Source: an uncultured Phycisphaerales bacterium (lineage in GTDB: Bacteria > Planctomycetota > Phycisphaerae > Sedimentisphaerales > Anaerohalosphaeraceae). From it: 64,000 bases of DNA. The notes beneath the pieces are model-generated. The model saw only the letters and a list, made by a program, of their open reading frames with translations. It was not told where the DNA came from and made no database searches. Numbering within the stretch: the first letter of the stretch is position 1; every line of letters begins with the position of its first letter. The DNA lies in the NCBI GenBank assembly GCA_937868095.1, contig CALMLO010000028.1, positions 62,001 through 126,000 on the forward strand. The letters are read 5' to 3'. Both the position numbers and the translations under genes were made by a program. Positions 1-8,531 of the stretch are shown in pieces.

Positions 1-634
1 TTTCTCCAGACAGGTAGCTTTCCATTAACTGGTCATCGGCCTCGATGATGCTTTCGAGCAATTCCGTATGAGCTTTGGCTACATCCATCAGGGGCGACTG
101 GCCGGTTTTGCTGCGGAGGCAGTCGATAACCGAGTTTTTGTCAGAGGAGGGCAGATTGGCCGGACGACACTGGGAACCGAAGGATTCCTGAATCTGGCCG
201 AGCAGTTCTTTCAAATCTGCGTTTTCTGCATCGATTTTGTTGACAACGATTATACGCGCCTTGCCCGCAGCCGTGGCGGCTGAGAACAATTTGCGTGTAT
301 TGATTTCAATGCCTGCTGAAGCGCTGATAACAATCACGGCTGTATCAGCCGCAGGAATAGGCATCAAAGCAGCACCGATGAAATCCGGATAGCCCGGAGT
401 GTCAATTATGTTGATTGTTTTTCCGGCGTGGTTGAGATACATGAGCGATGAATAAATAGAATGGCCGCGATTTTTTTCTTCGTCATCCGAGTCAGATACG
501 GTATTTTTTTCCTCCACACTCCCTAAGCGGTTTATAGCACCGGCTTTATGGAGTATGGCCTCCGTCAGAGAGGTCTTGCCGGCACCGCCGTGCCCAAGAA
601 AAACTACATTCCGAAAATCTTGAACTGTTGCCAC
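1..634 (-). CDS. EF-G-like translational GTPase, N-terminal part (cut by window edge)
   Basis: About 211 residues of the N-terminal GTPase domain are visible; the gene runs off the left edge. The P-loop reads GHGGAGKTSLTEA near residues 14-26, the G3 motif DTPGYPDF near 70, and NKID follows near 118. This matches the elongation factor G superfamily, in particular the EF-G-like paralogues (often annotated FusA-like or EF-G2) rather than the essential EF-G, because the usual switch I sequence (an E-R-G-I-T type motif) is replaced by E-E-K-N-R-G-H-S. The start is GTG at 634, with a good ribosome binding site (GGAGGT, 643-648) eight bases upstream. No in-frame ATG precedes it. These paralogues are widespread in bacteria, but their exact role is poorly defined, so I infer only a ribosome- or GTP-linked function. 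Confidence 0.85.
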   Translation of the reverse strand, partial: MATVQDFRNVVFLGHGGAGKTSLTEAILHKAGAINRLGSVEEKNTVSDSDDEEKNRGHSIYSSLMYLNHAGKTINIIDTPGYPDFIGAALMPIPAADTAVIVISASAGIEINTRKLFSAATAAGKARIIVVNKIDAENADLKELLGQIQESFGSQCRPANLPSSDKNSVIDCLRSKTGQSPLMDVAKAHTELLESIIEADDQLMESYLSGE

Positions 635-806
635 GCTTGTCAACCTCCAATCAAAACGTCTCTTTCTGTGTCTTAATAAGAAGCGGAATTGTACAGGAGA
701 AATAAGGAATGGACAAGCCCTAAAATATAAATGGAAAGGAAGAAGCGAGTGAAACACAAAAGTGGTGTTTTTGTGTCCAGAAAGGATTTAATAAGTTTCG
801 GAACAG

Positions 807-835
807 TTGACGGCGAAAGGTGCAGCCGATAAAAT
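807..835 (+). promoter_or_regulatory. Candidate sigma-70 promoter of the secreted SNase/STN-like gene
   Basis: TTGACG, a 17-base spacer and TAAAAT make a near-consensus vegetative promoter. Transcription would start about 842, leaving a leader of roughly 12 bases that holds AAGGA just before the ATG at 854. Confidence 0.6.
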
Positions 836-853
836 ATAATTAAGGATTCTGCT

Positions 854-1759
854 ATGAAAACGGCTGCTTTATCAGTTTTATGGATTTGGATTGGTTTTGG
901 GCAGGGTGCTCTTGCCGGCGGATGGGGAGCAGCCGCTTCGAAGACCTATGTTCTTGAAGTGATTCAAGTGCATTCTTTGGGTGAGTTTACCTGCCGGGTT
1001 GATGAGTGGAAACAAATACCCAACCTTAAACTGCGTGTAGAAGTTCGCGGGCTGGAGTGGGCGGCTGATGATCCAAACGCCCGGAAGGTATTTGAGGAAT
1101 TATTATTTAAGAGCGGCAGCGAGATTATTTTGAAGAATGTTGAAGATAAGGGGTATTTTCGTGTCGCAGCGGATGTGTATGCGGGAAATCAGAATATGGC
1201 AGAGATGATTTCTTCGCGGGTGTTCTTGCAGCCGAAGAAGACCGAGGAAGAAAGCCGGGAGCCGGCGGGCTGGGAGTATCGGGAGAAGGTCTGGAAGACT
1301 GCTGAAGTCCGGCAGACTCTTCCAAAGCGTTTGAATAATCTGAAAATCGAGGAGATTTTGTCGCAGGAGGCGGATTTATCGGCCCTTGATGAAGAGACCT
1401 CGCTGCGTGATGCCTTCGAAATTATTCGTTCGAGTGTTGAGCCGCCGCTGCCGTTGGTTGTGATGTGGAATGATTTATACCGTTATTTGAATGTAGAGCC
1501 GGACATGCCGATTGGTTTTGATATTCGAGGAATGATTTCTTTACGGCTGGCGCTGGAACTGGTTGTTTCTTCGGCGTCATTGGATGGGCAGCGGCCGGTT
1601 ATTTTGCGAGAGGGAGGTTTGCTTTTGGCCGTCAGTCCCCAGTTTGCGCTCACGAAAATGCGAACGAGGGTTTATGATATTGGAGAGTTGACCTCTTTTG
1701 GAGTCTGGGAGGAAAACAGCCGCTATGCAGAGGGCTATTCCGGACGTTTTGGAAAATAA
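854..1759 (+). CDS. Secreted protein with SNase-like region and STN-like domain
   Basis: The 301-residue product starts with a signal peptide (hydrophobic to about residue 21, ending A-L-A-G). Residues 30-125 follow the order of a staphylococcal-nuclease-like fold: a beta strand ending E-V-I-Q-V, an R-V-E-V-R-G-L-E stretch like the R-x-x-G-I-D-x-P-E strand, an A-x-x-x-x-x-E-L-L segment, and a later Y-A-G-N-Q-N-M-A-E-M turn. The nuclease catalytic residues are not clear. Residues 185-285 (T-S-L-R-D-A-F-E-I-I-R, then P-I-G-F-D, then R-V-Y-D-I) resemble the short domain found in front of planctomycete secretin-like proteins. No secretin barrel follows. The protein probably acts in the periplasm or outside the cell; both domain calls are by eye. 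It stands alone with its own promoter. Confidence 0.55.
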   Translation: MKTAALSVLWIWIGFGQGALAGGWGAAASKTYVLEVIQVHSLGEFTCRVDEWKQIPNLKLRVEVRGLEWAADDPNARKVFEELLFKSGSEIILKNVEDKGYFRVAADVYAGNQNMAEMISSRVFLQPKKTEEESREPAGWEYREKVWKTAEVRQTLPKRLNNLKIEEILSQEADLSALDEETSLRDAFEIIRSSVEPPLPLVVMWNDLYRYLNVEPDMPIGFDIRGMISLRLALELVVSSASLDGQRPVILREGGLLLAVSPQFALTKMRTRVYDIGELTSFGVWEENSRYAEGYSGRFGK

Positions 1760-1943
1760 GGGGCTTTTTTGTATTCGGTCTTTTCCTTTGCGTCCGATAA
1801 CAGCAGAAAGCAAGAAAGGCAAAGAGAATGGATGTTGTTTTCCGATTAAGGATAGAGTGCAGTTAACCGATAACGGAAGCAACGCTTATCTGCTGACGGG
1901 TAAGTTGTATGCTTAGTTTTTAATGACTCAAGGAAGAATCGCC

Positions 1944-4556
1944 ATGCAAAATGTAAGAATGTTTACCGTCAAACCTTCTTTGCCGGAGCCGCTGAAAGAC
2001 CTGCAGGTTGTTGCCAATAATATGTATTGGTCCTGGCATTATGAAATCACCGATTTGTTCCGGCGGGCGGATTATGATTTGTGGAAGCAGTGCATGCATA
2101 ATCCGGTTCGAATGCTTGGGATGATTTCCCAGGCGCGGCTGGAAGATTTGGCGCGGAACGAAGGATTTTTATATCAGCTTCAGCAGGCGCGGCTGAAATT
2201 GGAACAGACGCTGACTATGCCCAGCTGGTATGAAAAGATATACGGCCAGCAGCCGCCCGTGGTGATTGCGTATTTCTGTGCAGAGATCGGTGTGCATGAG
2301 AGCATTCCGATTTACTCCGGCGGGTTGGGGATTTTGGCGGGGGATCACCTGAAAAGTGCTTCTGATTTGGGGATTCCGCTGGTAGGGATGGGGTTGCTGT
2401 ATCAGAAAGGGTATTTCCGTCAGTATCTGAATACAGACGGCTGGCAGCAGGAACATTATATTGACAATGATTTTCACACGATGCCGCTGGAACTGGTGCG
2501 CAAGGAGGGCGGACATCCGCTTATGGTGTCCATTCAATTTCCAGGGCGGACGGTGACTGCGCAGATTTGGAAGGCACAGGTGGGGCGTGTGCCCCTCTAT
2601 TTGCTGGATACCAATGTATCGGAGAACTCCCCGCAGGATCGGATGATTACGCAGGCCCTCTATGGCGGTGATTTGGAGACGCGAATTTGTCAGGAGATTG
2701 TCCTGGGCATTGGAGGGCTGAAGGCGCTGTATGCGATGGGGCTGGAGCCGACGGTCTGCCATATGAACGAAGGGCATGCGGCGTTTCTGGCGATTGAGCG
2801 GATTTCCAAACTTCGCAGTATGCGGAATATGTCTTTTGAGGAGGCATTTGAGGCCGCCAAGGCCAGCAATGTCTTTACGGTTCATACGCCGGTGGCCGCC
2901 GGCAGTGATGAGTTTCCTGTGGATTTGATGGATAAATATTTTGGTCATTATTACGGGAAACTGGGCGTCAATCGCGACGGATTTCTGGGGCTGGGACGCA
3001 TTCGTCCGCAGGACCAGTCGGAATCTTTCAAGATGCCGGTTCTGGCCCTGCGATGCAGTGCCTTCCGCAACGGTGTCAGTCAGCTGCACGGGCAGGTTTC
3101 TCGCCAGATTTGGCGGAATCTGTGGCCGGAGCTTCCGGTTCATGAGGTGCCTATCGGTTCGATTACCAACGGGATCCATGCCAAGACGTGGCTCAGTTCT
3201 GAGATGAATCTTCTTTTTGAGCGGTATCTGGGTGCCCGCTGGGCTGATGAGATTGTGGATAAGTCGATATGGCAGACCATCGATCAGATTCCTGATGAAG
3301 AGTTCTGGCGAACCCACCAGCGCTGCAAGGAGCGGATGATTGTATTTGCACGCAACCGGCTGAAACGGCAGATGGATCGCCGCGGTGCGTTTCATTCGGA
3401 GCTGAAATGGGCTGATGAAGTGCTGGACCCGGAGGTGCTGACGATTGGATTTGCGCGGCGGTTCGCCACTTACAAACGGGGTACGCTGCTGCTGCGGGAG
3501 CCGCAGCGGCTGATGAAACTGCTGACGCAGAGCCAGACGCCGGTTCAGTTTATTTTTGCGGGGAAGGCCCATCCGCGTGATACGGCCGGCAAGGAGCTGA
3601 TTCGCCAGATTGTGCATTTTGCCTCGCAAAATCAGGAAGTTCGCCGCCGGCTGATCTTTTTGGAAGATTATGATATGGATATTGCCCGCTATCTGGTGCA
3701 GGGCGTTGATGTATGGCTGAACAATCCGCGCCGTCCGATGGAGGCCAGCGGAACCAGCGGAATGAAGGCCGCCATCAACGGCGTGCTGAATATGAGTACG
3801 CTGGATGGGTGGTGGTGTGAAGGATACATCCCCGAAAGCGGGTGGATTATTGGGGCGGGCGAAGAGTATGAGGACCTTAGTTATCAGGACCAGGTTGAAT
3901 CCCAGGCGATTTTCAATCTGCTCGAACAGGAGGTTGTGCCGCTGTTTTATTCGCGGACCAAAGACCGTCTGCCGCGGGAGTGGATACGTCGGATGAAAAA
4001 CACCATCAAGTGGTGTGCCCCTCGCTTTAATACCAGTCGGATGACAGCGGAGTACACACGGCGATATTACCGGCCGGCGGCTGTCAAATGGGGAGAACTG
4101 ACGGAGAATGGCGAGACACGTGTGCGTGCGCTGGCGGAATGGAAGATGCGGACGCGTTTGGCCTGGGAGGATTTGTCAATTCTGAATGTATCTGTGCAGT
4201 CCGGCAAGGGCGGGCAGTATGTGAGTTGGAACGGAAGTCACCCGGAACTGGAGGTCGGTTCCAATCTTTCGATTACAGCAGAGGTGAGGTTGGGTCGGCT
4301 GAATCCGTCGGATGTGTCTGTGCAGATTTATTACGGCCATGTCAATTCCGCAGGTGTAATTGAGGACGGCCAGGTTGCTGAGATGGAGTATGAAGAAGGT
4401 TCGCTCAATCCGGACAGGATAGCCCGCTTTAGAGGCACTATTGTATGCCATAGTTCCGGCAAGCAGGGATTCTGTCTGCGGATTCTGCCCCGTCATCAGG
4501 ATTTGATTGAGCCGTATGAACCGGGAATGGTGCTTTGGGAATCGGCGCGGGCGTAA
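1944..4556 (+). CDS. glgP: Alpha-glucan phosphorylase, long form with N-terminal DUF3417 domain
   Basis: A glycosyltransferase family 35 phosphorylase that releases glucose-1-phosphate from glycogen or maltodextrin in the cytoplasm, using pyridoxal phosphate. Residues 1-100 form the DUF3417-type N-terminal domain (N-N-M-Y-W-S-W-H). The catalytic core follows, with S-G-G-L-G-I-L-A-G-D-H, H-M-N-E-G-H, F-T-V-H-T-P-V and the cofactor lysine in G-T-S-G-M-K-A near residue 608. About 130 residues after the core form a beta-rich tail. I chose ATG 1944, not the ATG 21 bases upstream, because AAGGAAG lies 7 bases before it. The 870-residue length fits the long subfamily. A shorter paralogue lies at 40304. 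Confidence 0.93.
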   Translation: MQNVRMFTVKPSLPEPLKDLQVVANNMYWSWHYEITDLFRRADYDLWKQCMHNPVRMLGMISQARLEDLARNEGFLYQLQQARLKLEQTLTMPSWYEKIYGQQPPVVIAYFCAEIGVHESIPIYSGGLGILAGDHLKSASDLGIPLVGMGLLYQKGYFRQYLNTDGWQQEHYIDNDFHTMPLELVRKEGGHPLMVSIQFPGRTVTAQIWKAQVGRVPLYLLDTNVSENSPQDRMITQALYGGDLETRICQEIVLGIGGLKALYAMGLEPTVCHMNEGHAAFLAIERISKLRSMRNMSFEEAFEAAKASNVFTVHTPVAAGSDEFPVDLMDKYFGHYYGKLGVNRDGFLGLGRIRPQDQSESFKMPVLALRCSAFRNGVSQLHGQVSRQIWRNLWPELPVHEVPIGSITNGIHAKTWLSSEMNLLFERYLGARWADEIVDKSIWQTIDQIPDEEFWRTHQRCKERMIVFARNRLKRQMDRRGAFHSELKWADEVLDPEVLTIGFARRFATYKRGTLLLREPQRLMKLLTQSQTPVQFIFAGKAHPRDTAGKELIRQIVHFASQNQEVRRRLIFLEDYDMDIARYLVQGVDVWLNNPRRPMEASGTSGMKAAINGVLNMSTLDGWWCEGYIPESGWIIGAGEEYEDLSYQDQVESQAIFNLLEQEVVPLFYSRTKDRLPREWIRRMKNTIKWCAPRFNTSRMTAEYTRRYYRPAAVKWGELTENGETRVRALAEWKMRTRLAWEDLSILNVSVQSGKGGQYVSWNGSHPELEVGSNLSITAEVRLGRLNPSDVSVQIYYGHVNSAGVIEDGQVAEMEYEEGSLNPDRIARFRGTIVCHSSGKQGFCLRILPRHQDLIEPYEPGMVLWESARA

Positions 4557-4587
4557 GGGGACGCGCGGCTGCGGACAGAAGCGCCGA

Positions 4588-5046
4588 TTACTCGGTTTCT
4601 TTGCTGCTGATGAGTTCATAGACCTCTTCAGGGGAAGAGGCCTTTTCGAGTTTGGCTTTGAGGGTTTCATCCAGCAGCAGCCGGCTGATTCGGGCCAGGG
4701 CTTGGATATGGGGGCCTGTGCAGTCGGGCGGCGAGAGCAGCAGGACAATGATTTTGACGGGTTTTTTGTCGATGCTGTCGAAATCAATCGGTTCTTTGGC
4801 GATGCCGAAAGCCATCACCAATTCTTTAGCAGAGGCGGTTTTTCCGTGAGGGATAGCAATCCCGGAGCCGATGCCTGTACTTCGCTGCTGTTCGCGTTCC
4901 ATCACAGCTTCGAGGGCACTGACAGGGTCTGTGATCTGGCCTGCCTGAGCAAGCAGATTGACCAGTTCTTCAATGGCACTTGCTTTGTCGCGGCTTTCGA
5001 GCGGCGCTTTAATGCAAGTTGGGTGCAGAATCTGCGTCAAAATCAT
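4588..5046 (-). CDS. PTS EIIA domain protein (PtsN/fructose type)
   Basis: A 152-residue stand-alone EIIA domain of the fructose/nitrogen class. The phosphorylated histidine is in A-I-P-H-G-K near residue 68, preceded by R-E-Q-Q-R-S-T-G-I-G-S-G, as in the family. Such proteins receive phosphate from HPr or NPr and either feed a sugar permease or act as regulators. No permease or EIIB is next to it, so a regulatory role is more likely; that is inference. ATG 5046 was chosen over a start 87 bases upstream because the family begins close to M-I-L-T-Q-I-L and an AGGA box lies in front. It converges on the glycogen phosphorylase gene. Confidence 0.88.
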   Translation of the reverse strand: MILTQILHPTCIKAPLESRDKASAIEELVNLLAQAGQITDPVSALEAVMEREQQRSTGIGSGIAIPHGKTASAKELVMAFGIAKEPIDFDSIDKKPVKIIVLLLSPPDCTGPHIQALARISRLLLDETLKAKLEKASSPEEVYELISSKETE

Positions 5047-5177
5047 ATTTTCTATCCTGTTGACTGATTTTTGTTTAAAACGGCTTTCGCTTTCTTGAAG
5101 GAAATCGAGATTTTCCTTATACCCATTCAGCACCGAAAGAGCAAGTTTTTTCTGGTAAAAAGATTTTTGTGCGTTTT

Positions 5178-5927
5178 CTAAAGAGCAGCTTTTGAACGGC
5201 CTGCCGAACGGCCTGCGGCAGCGGGGGCTTGTTTGGCGGCATTTTTCACTTTTTGTTTGATTGTTTTCTCGGGGACAGGGACGGCGGCGGGGTTCATATC
5301 GGCCAGCTGGACGGCTTGGTCGGGGGTTGCGGCATAGAGGTTGGCACCGATTTCCTCCCAGAGCCCTTCGGCTCGCCCAAAAACTCCGCCGGAGAGCATA
5401 ATCCGCATATTGGGCCAGGCGTTAATCTGGCGGATTGTATCAATCAGCCGACGTATTCCTGGGGCATCGGAGCCGTTCATCCCATAAAGCATAAGGATAT
5501 CTGGAGAATATGTATGGATAAAAGATAAAATATCATCATTGCAGACACTTCCGCCCAGAAAGCGGGTTTCCCAGCCGTCACTCTCGAATAAATCCGTGAG
5601 CATTTGACCGCCGAGTTCGGCTTGTTCATTATTTGCGGTGCAAATAACGATTTTTTTGGATTTTTCGGGTTTTCGTGGTAATTTATTCTGGAGTTGATTG
5701 ACAATGGTTCGATTGATTCGTGAGGCAAATGCTTCTTGAGCGGAGTCGATTCGTCCATCCCGATAAAGCCGCTCGATTTCAACCATAATTGGCCAGATGA
5801 TGTCAAGATATACCTGATGGGCTGGAACTCCATTTTTAAGGACATCTTCGATGACAAACCTGCAAGAGATGCGGTCGCCGCACAGAAGGGAACGAAGGTA
5901 CCTTTCGAGAACGATTTCATCCACCAT
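5178..5927 (-). CDS. B12-binding-fold protein lacking the usual cobalamin ligands
   Basis: The 249-residue product has the two-part build of cobalamin-dependent regulators and corrinoid proteins. A helical cap comes first (about 1-90, with I-D-S-A-Q-E-A-F-A-S-R), then a Rossmann-like domain (about 93-215, with C-T-A-N-N-E-Q-A-E-L-G-G and L-S-G-G-V-F). In the family the cap usually reads E-H and the second domain D-x-H-x-x-G. Here both histidines are alanine, so normal cobalt coordination looks impossible. The tail (216-249) is Ala/Lys/Pro rich. ATG 5927 has a GGGAG box 5-6 bases upstream. A perfect palindrome, TTAACGTTAA (5948-5957), lies just upstream. The ligand may have changed or been lost. 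Confidence 0.75.
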   Translation of the reverse strand: MVDEIVLERYLRSLLCGDRISCRFVIEDVLKNGVPAHQVYLDIIWPIMVEIERLYRDGRIDSAQEAFASRINRTIVNQLQNKLPRKPEKSKKIVICTANNEQAELGGQMLTDLFESDGWETRFLGGSVCNDDILSFIHTYSPDILMLYGMNGSDAPGIRRLIDTIRQINAWPNMRIMLSGGVFGRAEGLWEEIGANLYAATPDQAVQLADMNPAAVPVPEKTIKQKVKNAAKQAPAAAGRSAGRSKAAL

Positions 5928-6243
5928 AAATCTCCCTTTCTTTTTGTTTAACGTTAATATGGGAAAACTGGTCAATTTGGGCTTTTAATCGGACAACCAT
6001 TTAAAAAAACTTTAGTTAAAATAGGGAAAACGGGGTGTTTGCGTAATTTTGGTGTATGTTTTTTAAGTTGTTTTTTTATAATAAGATACGTTTTTTGCCT
6101 CTATTTTTGGCCAATAAAAAGCGCTGTTTATGGCTGATAAGATAGGTAAGATTTTTGATTTTGTTAATAAAAGTTGTTTTTTGCAAAAGAAGATATTAAA
6201 AGACCGATAGGGAAAAGAAATACGTGTTTGAAAGGATCCAAGG
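5928..6243. other. AT-rich divergent intergenic region
   Basis: This 316-base stretch separates the B12-fold gene (minus) from mlaE (plus). It is strongly AT-rich, with several T-tracts, and holds the palindrome TTAACGTTAA at 5948-5957. I see no small gene in it. Promoters for both genes should lie here, but no single pair of boxes stands out. Confidence 0.5.
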
Positions 6244-7053
6244 ATGATAGAGCCGCTTGGAGCACGAACGGCGGCGTGTGTGGAAGGGTTCGGACGGTTT
6301 GGCCGTTTTGCCGGCGAATCCTTTCGGGCGATGGGGTCCACGCTTTTTCACCCCCGTTCCTACTATTTAGTTTTTTATCAGATGCATGTAATCGGGGTGA
6401 AAAGCGTTCCTGTTGTGATGGCAACGGGTGCTTTTGTAGGGATGATTTTGGCTATCCAGGCGTATGGACAGCTGGCTGCGATGGGTCTGGAGGAGCGGCT
6501 GGGGGTTTTAATTAATATCTCTGTTGTGAAAGAATTGGGGCCGGTTTTGGCGGCGGTGATGCTGGCCGGACGAGTAGGGGGGGCTTTGACGGCAGAACTG
6601 GGGACAATGAATGTGACCGAGCAGATTGCGGCGGTACAGAGTTTTGGGGTCAGTCCTATCCAATATTTGGTAGCTCCTCGTGTCCTGGCGTGCCTTCTGC
6701 TGACCCCTTTTTTGATTATCTATGCAGATTTGCTGGGTATTCTGGGAGGGTTTTTTGTAAGTGTAAAACAGCTGGGTATCAATGCCGGTGCTTACTGGGA
6801 TTACAGTGCCCGAGGCGTGGAACTGTGGGATGTGAGCACGGGTATTTTAAAAGGATTCTTCTTTGGAGGAGCCATTGCTGTAATCAGCTGTTATAAGGGG
6901 TTTAACTGTCGGGAAGGGGCCCGAGGGGTGGGGGAGGCGTGTACGGAGGCCTTCGTGGGCTGTTTTATTTCGATTTTGGCTCTGAATTATATGTTTGCTG
7001 TGATACTGAGCGCGATATATAAAATATTCTGGCCGCTTCAGCCGCTAATCTGA
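6244..7053 (+). CDS. mlaE: MlaE-type ABC transporter permease
   Basis: A 269-residue inner-membrane permease of the MlaE/YrbE family, which moves phospholipids or other lipids between inner and outer membrane. Family hallmarks are visible: a P-V-V-M-A-T-G-A-F-V-G-M segment, R-V-G-G-A-L-T-A-E-L-G-T-M-N-V-T-E-Q near 110-127, and about five hydrophobic segments. The ATG at 6244 follows an AAGG box. The ATPase gene starts 16 bases downstream, so the two form an operon. The substrate-binding MCE protein (MlaD) that normally follows is absent here. Confidence 0.92.
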   Translation: MIEPLGARTAACVEGFGRFGRFAGESFRAMGSTLFHPRSYYLVFYQMHVIGVKSVPVVMATGAFVGMILAIQAYGQLAAMGLEERLGVLINISVVKELGPVLAAVMLAGRVGGALTAELGTMNVTEQIAAVQSFGVSPIQYLVAPRVLACLLLTPFLIIYADLLGILGGFFVSVKQLGINAGAYWDYSARGVELWDVSTGILKGFFFGGAIAVISCYKGFNCREGARGVGEACTEAFVGCFISILALNYMFAVILSAIYKIFWPLQPLI

Positions 7054-7069
7054 ATTTGATGGAGGTGTG

Positions 7070-7912
7070 TTGGTTCAGAAGGATATCAAACCGGAAGATG
7101 GGATTCTTGTTGTCCGCAATCTCACCAAACGCTATGGGGAGAAAGTGGTGCTGGATTCGATTTCGATGGCCATCGAGGAAAGCAAGACAACGGTCATCAT
7201 TGGTCCCAGCGGCTGCGGCAAGACGGTCTTTTTAAAGCATCTGATTGTGCTTGAGCGGCCGAATGAGGGGGAGGTGTATTACCGGGGCAAGCGGATTGAC
7301 AATCTCAGCGAGCGGGAGCTGGTCCCTATCCGGCGAAAATTTGGTTTTTGTTTTCAGATGGGGGCCTTGTTTGACAGTCTTACGGTTTATGAAAACATTA
7401 TTTTTCCCCTTCGTCAGCATTATAAGATAACAGACTGGAAGGCGGTCGATGAACTGGTCAAGCAGAAACTGGCGCTGGTGGGGATGGACGGCTATCAGCA
7501 TTATTTTCCGGCGAATCTGTCGGGAGGACAGCGGAAACGGATAGCCATCGCCCGGGCGATTGTGCTCAATCCGGAGATTATTCTTTATGATGAGCCGACG
7601 ACAGGTCTGGACCCGATTACCGCCGATGTGATTAATGAACTGATTCTTAAACTGCAGCGGGAACTGAAGGTAACCAGTGTGGTGGTCACGCATGATATGA
7701 AGAGTGTGTACAAGATTGCCAACCGCATTGTGATGCTTTATAAAGGGCGCATCATTGCCGATGGTGATGCCAAGCATATTCAGACACACCCGAACGAAAT
7801 TGTTCAGCAGTTTATTCAGGGCAAAGTGGGTAATGCGGAACTGGAGGCACTGCGGCTGAGCGGAACAAAGTTTCCGACGCAGTTTCAGCCGGAGGATTTT
7901 CAGAACCGCTGA
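7070..7912 (+). CDS. mlaF: MlaF-type ABC transporter ATPase
   Basis: An ABC ATPase of about 280 residues, partner of the permease just upstream. It has Walker A G-P-S-G-C-G-K-T, signature N-L-S-G-G-Q-R-K-R, Walker B I-I-L-Y-D-E-P-T-T-G-L-D-P-I and the switch histidine in V-T-H-D-M. The order and the G-L-D-P-I-T stretch fit MlaF. The start is uncertain: GGAGG lies at 7061-7065, so TTG 7070 (spacing 4) is preferred over GTG 7067 (spacing 1); no ATG is usable. After the stop there is no MlaD gene; instead a 600-base region with a riboswitch follows. Confidence 0.92.
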   Translation: MVQKDIKPEDGILVVRNLTKRYGEKVVLDSISMAIEESKTTVIIGPSGCGKTVFLKHLIVLERPNEGEVYYRGKRIDNLSERELVPIRRKFGFCFQMGALFDSLTVYENIIFPLRQHYKITDWKAVDELVKQKLALVGMDGYQHYFPANLSGGQRKRIAIARAIVLNPEIILYDEPTTGLDPITADVINELILKLQRELKVTSVVVTHDMKSVYKIANRIVMLYKGRIIADGDAKHIQTHPNEIVQQFIQGKVGNAELEALRLSGTKFPTQFQPEDFQNR

Positions 7913-8074
7913 CAAAACGGCGCTGCCTTATCCGGCCCGACATTTGAGTAAAAATAGCCAAAGGGTTAGAATCTTTTCGGCAGGAGGGATTTTTTTCTTG
8001 CCGTTATGAAAACAGAGACTATACTTGCTGATTATTGGTTCTTTCTCAGTGAAAGATGGATTGCGGGTTCAGAA

Positions 8075-8255
8075 GACGGAAAAGGTCTTTTGAATAGTCA
8101 AACGGGAATACGGTGAAAAGCCGTAACGGTCGCGCCGCTGTGAGCATCAGCCGAATGAGACATTCGGCCAATGCGGACAAAATGCCACTGTCCGAAAGGA
8201 TGGGAAGGAGTCCGCAGGAAGATGCGAGTCAGAAAACCTGCCTGCAGTCCGGAAT
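8075..8255 (+). promoter_or_regulatory. Cobalamin riboswitch
   Basis: All the conserved blocks of the cobalamin aptamer occur in order: ACGGGAA (8102-8108), GGTGAAAAGCCGTAACGG (8112-8129), GCCGCTGTGAG (8134-8144), the B12 box GCCACTG (8184-8190), GGGAAGGAG (8202-8210) and GCGAGTCAGAAAACCTGCC (8224-8242). Such RNAs bind coenzyme B12 and switch off genes for B12 uptake, synthesis or B12-independent enzymes. The ends are approximate. A strong terminator (8360-8396) follows, and the first gene downstream codes for a PEP-CTERM protein. Pairing of AAAAGAAAG (about 8294-8302) with CTTTCTTTT (about 8332-8340) could form a competing hairpin; this is inference. Confidence 0.93.
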
Positions 8256-8359
8256 GCATAAGATGTTTCCCGCGGATGGAACGCTGCGCACCTGAAAAGA
8301 AAGAGAGCGAATTTCGGTTTGAAAATCGGGCTTTCTTTTCCTGGGAACCAGAATAGATA

Positions 8360-8396
8360 AGCCGTTGCTTCCGATGCGGAGGCAGCGGCTTTTTTT
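8360..8396 (+). terminator. Intrinsic terminator, likely riboswitch expression platform
   Basis: A 13-base-pair stem (AGCCGTTGCTTCC with GGAGGCAGCGGCT, one G-U pair) closes a five-base loop and is followed by seven T residues. It lies about 105 bases after the aptamer and 135 bases before the PEP-CTERM gene, as expected for a transcription-attenuating expression platform. Confidence 0.88.
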
Positions 8397-8531
8397 GTTT
8401 CAGCCGCCGGGGCCCTCGCGGCTGGGGCCAAAGAAACGCAGGAAACGGAGGTGAAACGGACAGACGGCATAAAAAACAGTTTTGCAGTGAGTGAAGAAAC
8501 AACGTGAAAAACATCTGATTTTGGAGAACGA

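Noticed and set aside
1698-1916. Open frame of 72 codons between the SNase-like gene and glgP
   Set aside because: It starts inside the preceding gene in another frame, lacks a ribosome binding site and resembles no known protein.
2169-3629. Long open frame (486 codons) antisense to the first glycogen phosphorylase
   Set aside because: It is a mirror of a certain gene and has no domain, signal or ribosome binding site.
6110-6126. Sigma-54-like box (TTGGCCAATAAAAAGC) before mlaE
   Set aside because: The GG and GC spacing is right, but TTGC reads AAGC and the TGGCAC half is incomplete; too weak in AT-rich DNA.
8113-8295. Short open frames within the riboswitch
   Set aside because: The conserved aptamer explains the sequence; the frames have no ribosome binding site.
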